NCBI GenBank assembly: GCA_026120035.1
Contig: JALRME010000071.1
Span: 1 to 64,000 of the forward strand
Direction of reading: 5' to 3'
DNA length: 64,000 bases
Source: Coleophoma eucalyptorum
Lineage: Eukaryota; Ascomycota; Leotiomycetes; Helotiales; Dermateaceae
Position 1 is the stretch's first letter; each line of letters begins with the position of its first letter. The notes beneath the pieces were generated by a model, which ran no database searches, had not been told where the DNA came from, and was given only the letters and a program-made list of their open reading frames with translations. Shown in pieces: positions 9,299 to 18,748 of the stretch. A program made the translations under genes and the position numbers.

Positions 9299-10918
9299 TT
9301 AATATGAGTGCATCCAGTCGCGTAACCCATCTAGCGCACTGATTGGGCCGATATGTGCGAGGTAAGAATCAGGGCGAATCAACACGTAGCCAGGCTCAGT
9401 GAAGCTGTAGCAAGTATGGAGTACTCCGTCCGTATCAATGAGATCTGACCGGAAGGTCTCGTCCTTCGATAATATGCTGACGACATAGTGTATCTGAGCC
9501 CTAGCTCTTATATCATCGTCCTTATCAAGAAATTCCTGGGAGAGATGATGCAGTCTTTTCCTATCCAGAGCTGAGGCACCCGTCCCAGAAAAAAAGATGA
9601 GATGGTGTTTTGGTCCTGTACAAACCCTCAAGAAATTAATTTCCTTGCCATCTAACTGCAATTTTCCATCCGGTGCTCGGTTTCCACCACGCAAAGGGCC
9701 TTTATGAGTCGATGCAGTCCCAACAATAGGACTATTATAGTAGCGAACTCCTAGTTGTGAGACAAAGCGGAACATTTTGAATCGACGGCTGCGTTTACTG
9801 AATACCCAAGGCGCGATCCAAGGCAGCAATAGGTTGCGAATGAAGACAAAGACACGATTGGCAGTAGTTGTGAACACAAACATACGATCAGTGCCTCGAA
9901 GTATTCGCACGCCAACCTTGTGCCGCTCAGTATGGTAGGTATCCAAAAGGGAATCGTCATGCTCTCTGCGGATGACACACCCTATCTTCCAGCCTAAATT
10001 GATCGCATCCTGCATTCCACTGTTCATTCCTTGACCTCCAGCCGGGCTATGAACATGTGCCGCATCACCAGCAACAAACATGCGACCATTGCGATATTTA
10101 TCAACAACACGATGCTGAAGTCGAAATCTCGACATCCACGTTGGACTGCTCAGTTCTGCCTGGCCCGGTGCAAGCCATGCAAAATGCGCCTTGAAGTCCT
10201 GAAGTGTCGGATTACCCTTGCCTTCAAACCCATCCGGTCGAGTGCAAATAAGGCGGTACACATCATTTCCCAGAGGAAAACACCCCATAAAACCTCGATC
10301 CATGAATAACGTAAGGCGATCGTCGAGTTGATCCCATTTGATTTTCAAATCCGCGAGCATGAAATCTTGTGGATAGGATGCACCTTCGAAATTAATCTTG
10401 GCCGCTTGCCGCACAACGCTGTGTGATCCATCACACCCAACGATAAACTTACAACGTACCTGCTCCTGCGTTCCATTGGCGCTTTTAAGCCATGCCGTCA
10501 CACCCGCCTCATCTTGTTCAATCTTTTCAGCTGTAAGTCCTCTCTCAATTATTTTCCCATATCGTTCTTCCAAAGTCCTGTCCAGAATATGCTCGGTTTC
10601 TGCTTGGCTAATAAAGAACATAGAGGGAAAAGCCGTATCGTCGAACCCTAAATCCAGGATATCGAATTCGGCTGCAGACTTCTTATTAACAAAAAGATGC
10701 ACGCCTCTAACACTCTTTCTGAATGCTGTGAGCTGATCGGAAACACCATGTCGGTTGAGAAGTTCTAAACTTCGTGGATGTACAACGAAAGCTTTGCTTA
10801 TACTTTGGCGCATTGATGCTTTATCAATTATACGAAACGAGACGCCTTGTAGAGCCAATTCTAGGGCGAGAACGATGCCGGTTGGACCCGCGCCTACTAT
10901 AAGGACATCTGTAGACAT
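9299..10918 (-). CDS. FAD-dependent aromatic monooxygenase (PheA/TfdB type)
   Basis: This is a single-exon gene for a 539-residue flavoprotein monooxygenase (FAD_binding_3, PF01494). It has the N-terminal dinucleotide motif GAGPTG at residues 9-14, the DG motif CDGSHSVVR near 163, and the FAD ribityl-binding GDAAHVHSPAGGQGMN near 285. The C-terminal part after about residue 410 resembles the thioredoxin-like domain of phenol hydroxylases. Enzymes of this group use NAD(P)H and O2 to hydroxylate phenolic or polyketide aromatics and are cytosolic. The length is normal for the family and the start ATG is followed directly by the Rossmann strand. It stands alone beside an ankyrin relic, with no polyketide synthase in the window, so a catabolic or detoxifying role is as likely as a biosynthetic one. 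Confidence 0.93.
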   Translation of the reverse strand: MSTDVLIVGAGPTGIVLALELALQGVSFRIIDKASMRQSISKAFVVHPRSLELLNRHGVSDQLTAFRKSVRGVHLFVNKKSAAEFDILDLGFDDTAFPSMFFISQAETEHILDRTLEERYGKIIERGLTAEKIEQDEAGVTAWLKSANGTQEQVRCKFIVGCDGSHSVVRQAAKINFEGASYPQDFMLADLKIKWDQLDDRLTLFMDRGFMGCFPLGNDVYRLICTRPDGFEGKGNPTLQDFKAHFAWLAPGQAELSSPTWMSRFRLQHRVVDKYRNGRMFVAGDAAHVHSPAGGQGMNSGMQDAINLGWKIGCVIRREHDDSLLDTYHTERHKVGVRILRGTDRMFVFTTTANRVFVFIRNLLLPWIAPWVFSKRSRRFKMFRFVSQLGVRYYNSPIVGTASTHKGPLRGGNRAPDGKLQLDGKEINFLRVCTGPKHHLIFFSGTGASALDRKRLHHLSQEFLDKDDDIRARAQIHYVVSILSKDETFRSDLIDTDGVLHTCYSFTEPGYVLIRPDSYLAHIGPISALDGLRDWMHSY

Positions 10919-12471
10919 TTTGAGCAGCGTTAATAGAATCTACGGAGAATTGTCAGAACATAGCTAGTTCTAGTAATGTGTTATAAAATACTTACCTATT
11001 TGGGTAACTTCAGAGTGTCGATTTAGTTGAATTCTCCAATAGAGACTATGAGTAATTTGCTGGCAGTAAAACAAATTCTTGAAATATTCGAATCACTTCA
11101 ATATCTCAATTTGATATCTGTCGTTCGGGACGCATTTATAAGTACAATGTAGCAAGCTCTAAGATGTTCTGACACTGACAGCTCAAGTGATTACGGGAGT
11201 TCGTGCACTTACGCGATCAGACATGTCGCAAAAACCCTGTTTCCATCTTGTCACACAAGCCAATCGCAATTATCATTGGATACCAGTAACAAACTTTAGA
11301 TTTTGAAGCTCTGTATGGCAGGGTTTTACAAAAAAATGGGTGTACCATTTCACTACACACATATAACGATAAGTCCACGGTTATTACTTGATCACTAAAA
11401 TATATTCGGTACTTGATTGTTGAATCTATATAAACTCGGTCACTAAATTTATAAGGGACTTAAATACTAATACTATACTGCGTGAGACCCAGTCGGGCAG
11501 GTAGAATTTGATACGCCCATTTTGTCGTAAACATCTGCTACTGGTTGCTCGAAGCTTTGTTTTTTTCAATTTTTGCGAGGACTAACTCAAATGACTTAAA
11601 TGCTTGGACAAATATTGCATGTTTCACCAACATATTACTACGCTACCGATTGGAGGATTGAAAAGAAACGTCTGTGCCAACAGGAGACGATAACAGAAAC
11701 AGTTGGGTTTGTCGCATTGCCACCCATGCGACCCTACTTCGTACGTGTACCACAGGAATCTACGAAAACGAGACTAGCCTTATCAAAGACAAACTCCGAG
11801 AGGAACTAGTCTGGCTTATGATGACACTATTCAACGGCAAGCAGCTCTATCTTGCCGGCTTGAACAATATCATAGAAGAACTCGAGTGACTATTACGGGC
11901 TGACCCACAGGTGACCAACCTGTTTTCATCTTGGCGACTGATCACTCTGTAATGTCACGACGGTTCCTCTAAGTGAGCTCTACCGACCGTCGGCCGCGAT
12001 ATTTGAGAATCAGATGTTAGGAAGCAAGATGAGCTCAAATAAGACTTCTTAGGTACAAGAACAATTTGATGCCGTATGTACATAACAGAATCAGTGGTGT
12101 CATGATATTGCGAGGCAGTCCATCAGGACGCAGATTCTATTATCTGATTAAATAGCGCCGGATGCAGGAACACACTAAATTGGGAAAGAGCAGAAGAACC
12201 TGGTTGTTTCTAGCCATTGGTGGATCATAGATTCAAGATCAAGAGTGCTGTTGCCGAGGCCGCAAAGCTCGAGGAAGAGGATGAGGATCGCAGAATCGCA
12301 ATATCGAGTCTACAGACTGCTGGGTCATGCTGAGAGGCTATTTAGAAGGAACGCCATTTTGAGAGATCGTTTATATGAATCACTATTATATAGTTGAAGT
12401 AAATTGTATTATATAGTTCAAGCGAAGATTTTGTATTCTTGTTATTACTACAAACAGAACGATGAGAGCTC
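10919..12471. other. Intergenic spacer with possible relic
   Basis: The spacer holds the promoter of the FAD monooxygenase gene and AT-rich sequence. The only coding-like text is at 11674-11952 (listed separately). No tRNA or repeat is seen before 12472. Confidence 0.5.
11674..11952 (+). pseudogene. Possible relic of a conserved fungal protein
   Basis: One frame runs LIKDKLREELV, LYLAGLNNIIEELE, then a TGA at 11887-11889, and continues in the same frame with LLRADPQVTNLFSSW. The text GLNNIIEELE-LLRADPQV recalls a recurrent helix pair in large uncharacterised fungal proteins, but I cannot name the family securely. Continuation of amphipathic helical sequence through the stop is the main argument for a decayed gene. 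It could equally be chance. Confidence 0.3.
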
Positions 12472-12565
12472 CATCACACTCACTTAAAAGAATATCTACA
12501 ATTTTTACCTCGCACTTTTGACCTGTCATTACAGTTGAAATAAGAGTAGACCAACACTTACACTT
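12472..12565 (-). repeat. Dispersed repeat family 2, partial copy
   Basis: This is a reverse-orientation copy of the first 90 or so bases of the repeats at 35614 and 55624, also found at 1-95. It shares CACTTTTGACCTGTC and CAGTTGAAATAAGAG, followed by GACCAACAC as in the window-start copy. It sits about 550 bases upstream of the second MFS gene and 120 bases upstream of a copy of repeat family 1. Confidence 0.7.
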
Positions 12566-12686
12566 ACAAAGTACACTCTTTATTATATTAATATCTATAT
12601 TCTATTTAACACCACTGAATAAAGAATTAGAAATCAAGAATTAAGAAGGCTGCTGCTATAAACATAAAAAGAAGTGATAAAAGGAA

Positions 12687-12773
12687 TGATCATGTGACAA
12701 TACAATAGGTATTCACAAGTAAGTCTTTCAAGTAGCTCTCATTTTCATTTCTACATAGTCGATGCATAGTCAA
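12687..12773 (+). repeat. Dispersed repeat family 1, copy A
   Basis: About 87 bases are similar to segments at 22817-22910, 32907-32995 and 59472-59562. Shared blocks are TCATGTGA at the left end, AAGT(A/C)TT...AGCTCTCA in the middle and CATAGTCGATGCATAGTCAA at the right end. This copy lies about 340 bases upstream of the MFS gene at 13113, in the same orientation. Confidence 0.7.
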
Positions 12774-12956
12774 ATATAACCCCTATGGATGAATTTTTAA
12801 AGTCCTCATGTGCTACAAGTTCTATAGTGATTACCCTTCGTATTGATTGCTTGTACAATTCTGTACTTTAGCACTTTACAGCTTTCCTCGAGAAAGCTGT
12901 ACAGGGCACAAAACTGGATTAGGAATGCGACCCCATTTATATCGTGACTTGAATAC

Positions 12957-13165
12957 AGATCTTATCGGAACTTCTGCGGCTGGACTGGTGGAATAGAGCC
13001 TCTGCAGAGATGGGCCCACATGCCACTATAGTCATGTTTCTCAGATATATATAATATTTCCCCTGCTCACCCACCAAGAGATCTCTAGCATTCAAATCTT
13101 GCTTTAATCGCCATGATGGGGGCTGATGAGGAGACCCAAAGTGTAGGGACTGACGCCGCTGGACT
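12957..13165 (+). repeat. MFS promoter/leader segment, source of a duplication
   Basis: This segment comprises the proximal promoter, 5' untranslated region and first codons of the MFS gene. A diverged second copy lies at 18421-18640. Blocks such as AGCCTCTGCAGAGAT and the region spanning the start codon (GATGAGGAGACCCAAAG) are shared in the same order and spacing. Confidence 0.8.
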
Positions 13166-14714
13166 TCGCTCTGAAGCACCTTCCACCCTTGCAAAACACT
13201 CAGACGACGATGTCGGCGAGGATGATGCTAAACCCGAATTCGACAATTCAGACGCGGTGGAAAGGAAGCGCAGTCACGCCAGCCATTGCAAGAACTGCAA
13301 AACGCCCCTATCAGCCACAGACGAACCATCATCCGACATTGTGCAATGGGACAGCGACGACGATCCCGAATGCGCGCGGAACTGGCACCTGCGGAAGAAG
13401 ATTGCACTGTCGGCAACAGCAGCATCTATGATCTTCTGCGTCTCCTTTGCCTCGAGTATCTTCGGCGCGGCGACGCACGTCACCGCGGCGCAGTACAACG
13501 TCAGTGTCGAAGTGATGGACCTCACCGTCGCCCTTTTCGTCGCAGGTCTCGCCAGCGGTCCACTCTTCTTCGGGCCGCTGTCAGAGGTCTTCGGCCACGT
13601 GATTCCTCTGAGCATTGCGTTCGTAGGACTTGCCATCTTTCAAATTCCCGTTGCGGTGGCGCAGAATGTGTGGACGATTATTGTTTCTCGATTCTTCGCC
13701 GGCATGTTTGGGAGTGGTGTCTTTGCAGTGGTGAGCGGCATGTTTGTTGAAATGTGGGAGCCGATTATTCGGGGCAGCACGTTGGGCCTGTCGGCTATGG
13801 CTATCAACCTGGGAAGCACGGTGGCACCTATAGTTGGAAGTCACGTCGTTGCATACGCCAGCTGGAGATGGACAGCTTGGGTCACGCTGATGCTGTGTGG
13901 CGTGGTAGGATCGGTCGGCTTGGTTACAATCCGCGAGACATCCTCACGAGCTATTCTTCAGAAAAAAGCTCAAAGACGACGATTCGAAACCGGTAACTGG
14001 GCTCTGCACGCCAAGTCAGAAGAAAGTCCTACCGATATCCGCCTCCTAATCGAGAGGTATATGACAATGCCAATCCGAATGTTCTTTCTGGAACCAATCC
14101 TGATAGTGATTACCATCTACCTAACCCTCGTCTACGGGACCGTCTATCTGGCCTACCAAGCCTTCCCCTTCGCCTTCCAGAGGCGCGGCTGGCAAGCTAC
14201 AACTGCTAGCCTGCCTTTCATCGCCGTCATTTTCGGGATCATCAGCGCCTGGATGATATTTTCCATCTTCATCATGACCTGGTACAAAAAGCAATGGAAC
14301 TTGCGCGGTTCCTCCCTCCCCGAGGACCGCTTGTACCCCATGATCGCTGGGGCTGTTCTCCTCCCGCCCTCCCTTCTCTGGTTTGGCTGGTCACAGCACG
14401 TACATTGGATCAGCCAAGTGCTAGCCGCATATTTCATTGGCTTGAGCATACTGCTCATTTTCATCACCGGCATTGTATATATGCTTGATGTGTATGCTCA
14501 GCGTGCGAATTCGGCAATGAGCATACATGTTGTCGTGAGGAGTATTGCTGCGAGTGGGTTTCCGCTGTTTGCAACGCCCATGTATAATGGGCTGGGTGTA
14601 GAGTGGGCGAGTACGTTGTTGGCATTGTTATGTGTGGTTATGATACCAGCGCCGTTTGTTTTCTTGGTGTATGGGGCGAGGATCAGAGGCTGGAGTCGCT
14701 TTTCGTTTAATTAG
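13113..14714 (+). CDS. MFS transporter, DHA1-type (second)
   Basis: This is a single-exon gene for a 533-residue major facilitator protein. A long hydrophilic N-terminus (about 95 residues, acidic) ends in DDDPECARNWHLRKK, the pre-membrane motif typical of fungal DHA1 polyamine/drug transporters. Twelve hydrophobic segments follow. The span 2-3 loop GPLSEVFGHVIPL is a weakened MFS motif A, lacking the usual GRR arginines. PEDRLYPMIAGAVLLPPSLLWFGW in the second half is characteristic of the same family. The substrate is unknown. Two tandem ATGs open the frame and the first is used. Upstream lie copies of both dispersed repeat families. The leader is duplicated 5.4 kb downstream, which supports this start because the similarity includes the start region and first codons. 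Confidence 0.93.
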   Translation: MMGADEETQSVGTDAAGLRSEAPSTLAKHSDDDVGEDDAKPEFDNSDAVERKRSHASHCKNCKTPLSATDEPSSDIVQWDSDDDPECARNWHLRKKIALSATAASMIFCVSFASSIFGAATHVTAAQYNVSVEVMDLTVALFVAGLASGPLFFGPLSEVFGHVIPLSIAFVGLAIFQIPVAVAQNVWTIIVSRFFAGMFGSGVFAVVSGMFVEMWEPIIRGSTLGLSAMAINLGSTVAPIVGSHVVAYASWRWTAWVTLMLCGVVGSVGLVTIRETSSRAILQKKAQRRRFETGNWALHAKSEESPTDIRLLIERYMTMPIRMFFLEPILIVITIYLTLVYGTVYLAYQAFPFAFQRRGWQATTASLPFIAVIFGIISAWMIFSIFIMTWYKKQWNLRGSSLPEDRLYPMIAGAVLLPPSLLWFGWSQHVHWISQVLAAYFIGLSILLIFITGIVYMLDVYAQRANSAMSIHVVVRSIAASGFPLFATPMYNGLGVEWASTLLALLCVVMIPAPFVFLVYGARIRGWSRFSFN

Positions 14715-16079
14715 TACATGGCATACTAAGTCAGGCTTCGTGTTCGTCTTAGACAATTAAGCCTCGGTCGCAGAATTCGTACCTATGACTCTATCCAATC
14801 AATCGGCGTCCTGAGCGATAGCATTCCTAGAGAGATGATTACACTAGATAAGATTGTAGGACTAGAGTTCTTTCTCAAATGGTTGTGCTTGTAAGGAAGC
14901 ATCTTACTGCTATGAAATAACCTGTAGCAAGGAAGCAAAATGTCTAAGTCTTTATGCTAAGAGAACGAATGACTCCGATGCTGTGCTGATATTTTTTAGG
15001 ATAGCAGAGTGAATCTCCCTACAATGTGGCGGTTAGCTCTGTAAGGCTGTCCTATTAACGGCATGAATGGGTTAAGAAAATGGTATAAATAAGAACCAAA
15101 GTATTCCCTCTTACCAACCCCTACACACGTCGTGTAAAACGTCCATTATAATGGTCAAAGTTAAACTTACTTAGTATGAGGATTATGTTCTTGTTATAGA
15201 TTCTGCGTGATATTATGCTCTGACTTTCTGTTGTATCCCTACTTTGAAAGTGAGCCTTATTGACTTCCTAGGACTTGTGAAGTGATAAAATGGAAGCTAT
15301 AGACAGTTCATACTACCAAGATGAGTGTTTCTAATTTTCTACTGGCAGATGGCTATAATAAGTTTACTAAACATAAGTCGGGATTATTTCAGCAAAGTTG
15401 ACTTTTGAAGTTTTGAATAAATAAACTCGAACTACAAAGGTACAGCTACGTAGCTGAATTTCCATATCGTGCAGTCTAACTCTCTTAGTCTAGAGCAGTG
15501 CTTTTTCAAGTACGAATCAGCTCTGGTGCGGACATATTCTGTCATGTAATATAAACGAGCCTTAGCTATTGCGAGTTGTCCAATGAGGAACCCCCTGTAT
15601 ACACCAAGGACTATGAGTTCCCCTGTCAACGATCATCCTCTCGACAATATCTCTTTGCATAAATATATCAAACGATTATACCAAAATTGGTTCCGCCATC
15701 TAAAGCTGAGGAGCGTAGTAGCACTTGCCGACAAGGAACTCAGTTCCTTGTCCTCGACTTGGGAGGAAAGTACACATGACAAAAATTGACTCTTGATAGT
15801 TACATTCGTATCTACCATACACAAACAGCAAGGCCCCTGTCTTATTCTTCCCAATATCCTCAAGCATGATACTATATCTGTTGACCAGTATTTCGAGTAT
15901 ATCTTCCACAAAGCAGCCACCGCTATTGTCGCGGCACTTGGGACGAATACAGCACCTTGCTTTCATTATTTTCCCATAAAACCTGGTAAGGTCTTCTTGC
16001 TCGACCAAAAATACAAAGAGTCAATTGTTAATTAATTTAGATGGCGCATCTCAAATCGTAAACCCATAAATTCTGCTGT
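14715..16079. other. Intergenic spacer
   Basis: About 1.36 kb between convergent genes. Several overlapping short frames occur on both strands at 15430-16035, but none has a recognisable domain. I see no repeat copy. Confidence 0.5.
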
Positions 16080-16775
16080 CTACTTTTTCTTTATCAAATC
16101 CAAGAGGGCACAAACGCATAAAACAACACTATACTCGAACTGCAAACCCCCACCCCTTCTAATCTCTAAGATATTCTTCTCCATTAGTCTTGTTCCTTTC
16201 CTGTAATACCTCGCAAGTAGTTGCCCACGATCAATACCCTCGGGGCAATATGGCAACCTATCCTTTAACCATAGTTCGACATCGGCCTCACTAGAGTCTT
16301 GGCCAAACCTCCATGCAAAATTCCTCAGGATGGGTTTGCACCCCGGCACCATAACCAGTGGTAAAGAGCCGTGATAATGCTCGCGAGCAGTCAACGAGCT
16401 GGACTTAATGAGCGGACGCCACATTGCGGATGGGGATAGAGGAGCATATGTGCAGAGTGACATTACGGGTCCACCTTTGATAGGCTGAGGCACAAGGCGA
16501 CATGCTGCGACGGCAGCGTCGGAGCTGAAGGCTACATAAAGCTGCATATCTGCAGCTGAAGCAGGGTCTTGCGATGTCTCGATACGATAAAGAGGCGTTG
16601 GATCAATCGTGAGACTCAATTGATAGCTGGATGGAGAGTCTCGAAAGAGGCGAAAGTAGTCATGCTGCCGGTCTTCGATAGAGCATGTAAAGGTAGGATC
16701 GGCCATGCCCAGCTTCATTGCTGCCATACGCAGCTGCTCTCCCGGAGGAGGAGAATAAGGCGGTAGTTCCGACAT
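16080..16775 (-). CDS. Conserved fungal hypothetical protein, 231 aa
   Basis: This single-exon gene encodes a soluble 231-residue protein with a proline-rich start (ELPPYSPPP). I do not know a name for it. Its central and C-terminal text (PLYRIETSQDP, the PLIKSSSLTAREHYHGSLPLVMVPG region, FAWRFGQ, NILEIRRGGGLQFEYSVVL) is the pattern of a widespread ascomycete family of unknown function built of beta strands, ending in a hydrophobic helix. No signal peptide or catalytic motif is visible. The start ATG is well placed, and the C-terminus ends in a lysine cluster. It is isolated between a transporter and a glycoside-hydrolase relic. Reality as a gene is likely because of the family-like motifs; function is unassigned. 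Confidence 0.75.
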   Translation of the reverse strand: MSELPPYSPPPGEQLRMAAMKLGMADPTFTCSIEDRQHDYFRLFRDSPSSYQLSLTIDPTPLYRIETSQDPASAADMQLYVAFSSDAAVAACRLVPQPIKGGPVMSLCTYAPLSPSAMWRPLIKSSSLTAREHYHGSLPLVMVPGCKPILRNFAWRFGQDSSEADVELWLKDRLPYCPEGIDRGQLLARYYRKGTRLMEKNILEIRRGGGLQFEYSVVLCVCALLDLIKKK

Positions 16776-17933
16776 GTGATAGATGCTATATATTCAATTC
16801 AGGATAATAAAACCCCACGAGAGTTAGAGTTCAAAGTCATATTGGTGACCGCAGGTTGAACGATTGTATATTTATATATATATGTATTTCCAACGCAGTA
16901 ATACTCAGCCTCATGGGCTCCGCCACACCACGTGGGATGGACTGGTAGAAGCCTTAACAGTTTACTAGGACTTAAACCTGGTTAATAATACGAGAGTTAT
17001 TATGGTGTTTGCATGGTTCTAACCTTAGCAGGCCCCGCCCGCCGCCGCTAGAAGCCCAACCTTATATAGAAGCCACTCGCTAAACTATATCAGGTAAGGT
17101 ACATAGACCGTCTAAGAAAACGGATGAGCCTTCTCTATATGAATCATTTTCCACGGCCGTGTGACCTTAGTATTTTCTTCCACATCTTGTGCATTCTGAG
17201 GAATTAGTTTCAGTACGAATGCAACGAAAGAAGTGGTGTTCGTGTGACAAAGACCTTCAAGATATTATCGCATTAGTACAGACCCTTTGACAAGAACGAG
17301 TCTAGCAGACTCACCTCTATTTCTATGACTAGTAACCTAGTAGTATTTCTTAGTACAGAGTCTCGTAGCAGGATTACTAGACAGTCGCCTCAGCCGCCAT
17401 CACGGATACTGCTTTCACCCTGCCATGTTGGACTAAGGTTGCAAAGATCTAAAGTTGGGTGGTGCACACCGTCGACTAGCTTTTAAGATATAAATTCTAC
17501 GTGACTACTGCGGATTACGGGAGAAGATCGCGTCATGTTCAGTGAAGATTATCCATTTGAGGACGACAGGAGATTGCAAGTTGGTTCGACAGATTGCAGT
17601 TGAGCGGCCATACGAAAAAGAATGTTGGATATCAAAATGCTGGGACTTTGTAAAATGCTAGGACTTTGTTAAAGCTTGATGGTTGAGATAAAATCAAGAC
17701 CAGTCATCATCCAAAAATTATTTATAGGGTGGCAGACCCCAACTTATTTTCACATGAAATATATGATAGATCTGTGGTCATGGAGTGACTAAGTTTTCCA
17801 GCCTAGTTAACCCCATGAACAATGCAATTAGTAGAAGAAAAGCTTAATATAATTGCAAATCGATGATTTCACAATAGTATCTGATTTTTACACCCTGGTT
17901 TCTGCGTTCGTGATTTTGAAGTTATACAATAGT
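16776..17933. other. Intergenic spacer
   Basis: About 1.16 kb of AT-rich sequence. It includes the promoter of the hypothetical gene and no open frame worth calling. Confidence 0.55.
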
Positions 17934-18150
17934 CTCCTCAAGCAGCTGAGCCCGGAAGAAAAGATTGCTTTACTTGCTAGAATGAATTGGTAGAAGACTG
18001 TGTCAATTGACCGATTGCTTATCCCCTATGTCAAAATCTCAGACGGGGCTAGGGGAGATCAAATCACTGAAGACGTTAGAGCCGCATGCCTTCCAGCAGC
18101 AAGCATCCTTGCAGCCAGTCGAGATAGAGAAATAATCGAGTTTATCGGAG
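17934..18150 (+). pseudogene. GH3 beta-glucosidase N-terminal relic
   Basis: A continuous frame reads LSPEEKIALLARMNW, a TAG stop, KTVSIDRLLIPYVKISDGA, RGDQITEDVRAACLPAAS and ILAASRDREIIE. This is the start of a family-3 glycoside hydrolase: (L)xxEEKxxLLxGxxxW, IPRLGIP-xxKxxDGPNGARG, AACFP, LAATWDRELIE. The expected WW/GPNG residues are eroded and one in-frame stop is present. Nothing of the remaining 700 or more residues follows. It is probably the remnant of a deleted beta-glucosidase gene, next to a pectinolytic lyase. Confidence 0.75.
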
Positions 18151-18165
18151 TGGTCAGGAATATAG

Positions 18166-18190
18166 TACTAGTATATAATATATACTAGTA
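18166..18190. repeat. Near-perfect palindrome
   Basis: The 25-base sequence has arms TACTAGTATAT and ATATACTAGTA around a 3-base centre. It lies immediately after the GH3 relic and before the duplicated transporter leader, where it could mark a rearrangement junction. Low-complexity AT sequence could also produce it. Confidence 0.5.
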
Positions 18191-18420
18191 GTAAACCTTA
18201 TACATCTAGAAGACATTTAAGGTCCTTAAAACTTTTAAGATCCTAAGAGCACTTTTAATAAGTGGGTTACAGTACCACTTCTAACAAAGGGAGGGTAATA
18301 AGCGCTTGCGTTTCATTCATCGGACGGCGCATTTTGACGGGCGAAGCTCGACTTATTAAGAAGTCGCTGTACGAGACAGAAGGTTACATTAGCAATCCGA
18401 CCCACTTACGTCTTGGCTTC

Positions 18421-18735
18421 AATATAAACCAATAAGAACTTCTACGGCTGGAGTGGAGCCTCTGCAGAGATTAGCCCGCATGCGCTGATAGCTATGTCTC
18501 TTTAAGATAAATAAATTTCCGTGTTATCCTACTGAGAAGAGACCTATAGCATTTGAATCTTGCTTCAATCGCTATGATTGGGACTGATGAGGAGACCCAA
18601 AGCGCAGAGACCAACGCAGCCAGACCTCACTATTTTCTTACAACGAGACATGCAGTAGAGAATCACCCGACAGACGCATTTTTTCAGTACTATCACCCGA
18701 TCAAGGATTCTGAAGGCTACTTCTCCGAAAACTAA
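18421..18735 (+). pseudogene. Duplicated MFS leader with truncated coding stub
   Basis: Bases 18421-18640 repeat the promoter, leader and first codons of the MFS gene at 13113. The copied start opens a 53-residue frame (18574-18735) whose first residues MIGTDEETQSAETNAA match MGADEETQSVGTDAA of the transporter, after which similarity stops. No membrane segments follow, so this is a truncated duplicate that abuts the 3' end of the PL4 gene. Whether the stub is transcribed is unknown. Confidence 0.8.
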
Positions 18736-18748
18736 TAGTAACCAGCTT

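Noticed and set aside
15430..16035. Overlapping short frames on both strands, up to 102 residues
   Set aside because: Several frames overlap in the same stretch and none shows family motifs. Probably chance openings in AT-moderate DNA.
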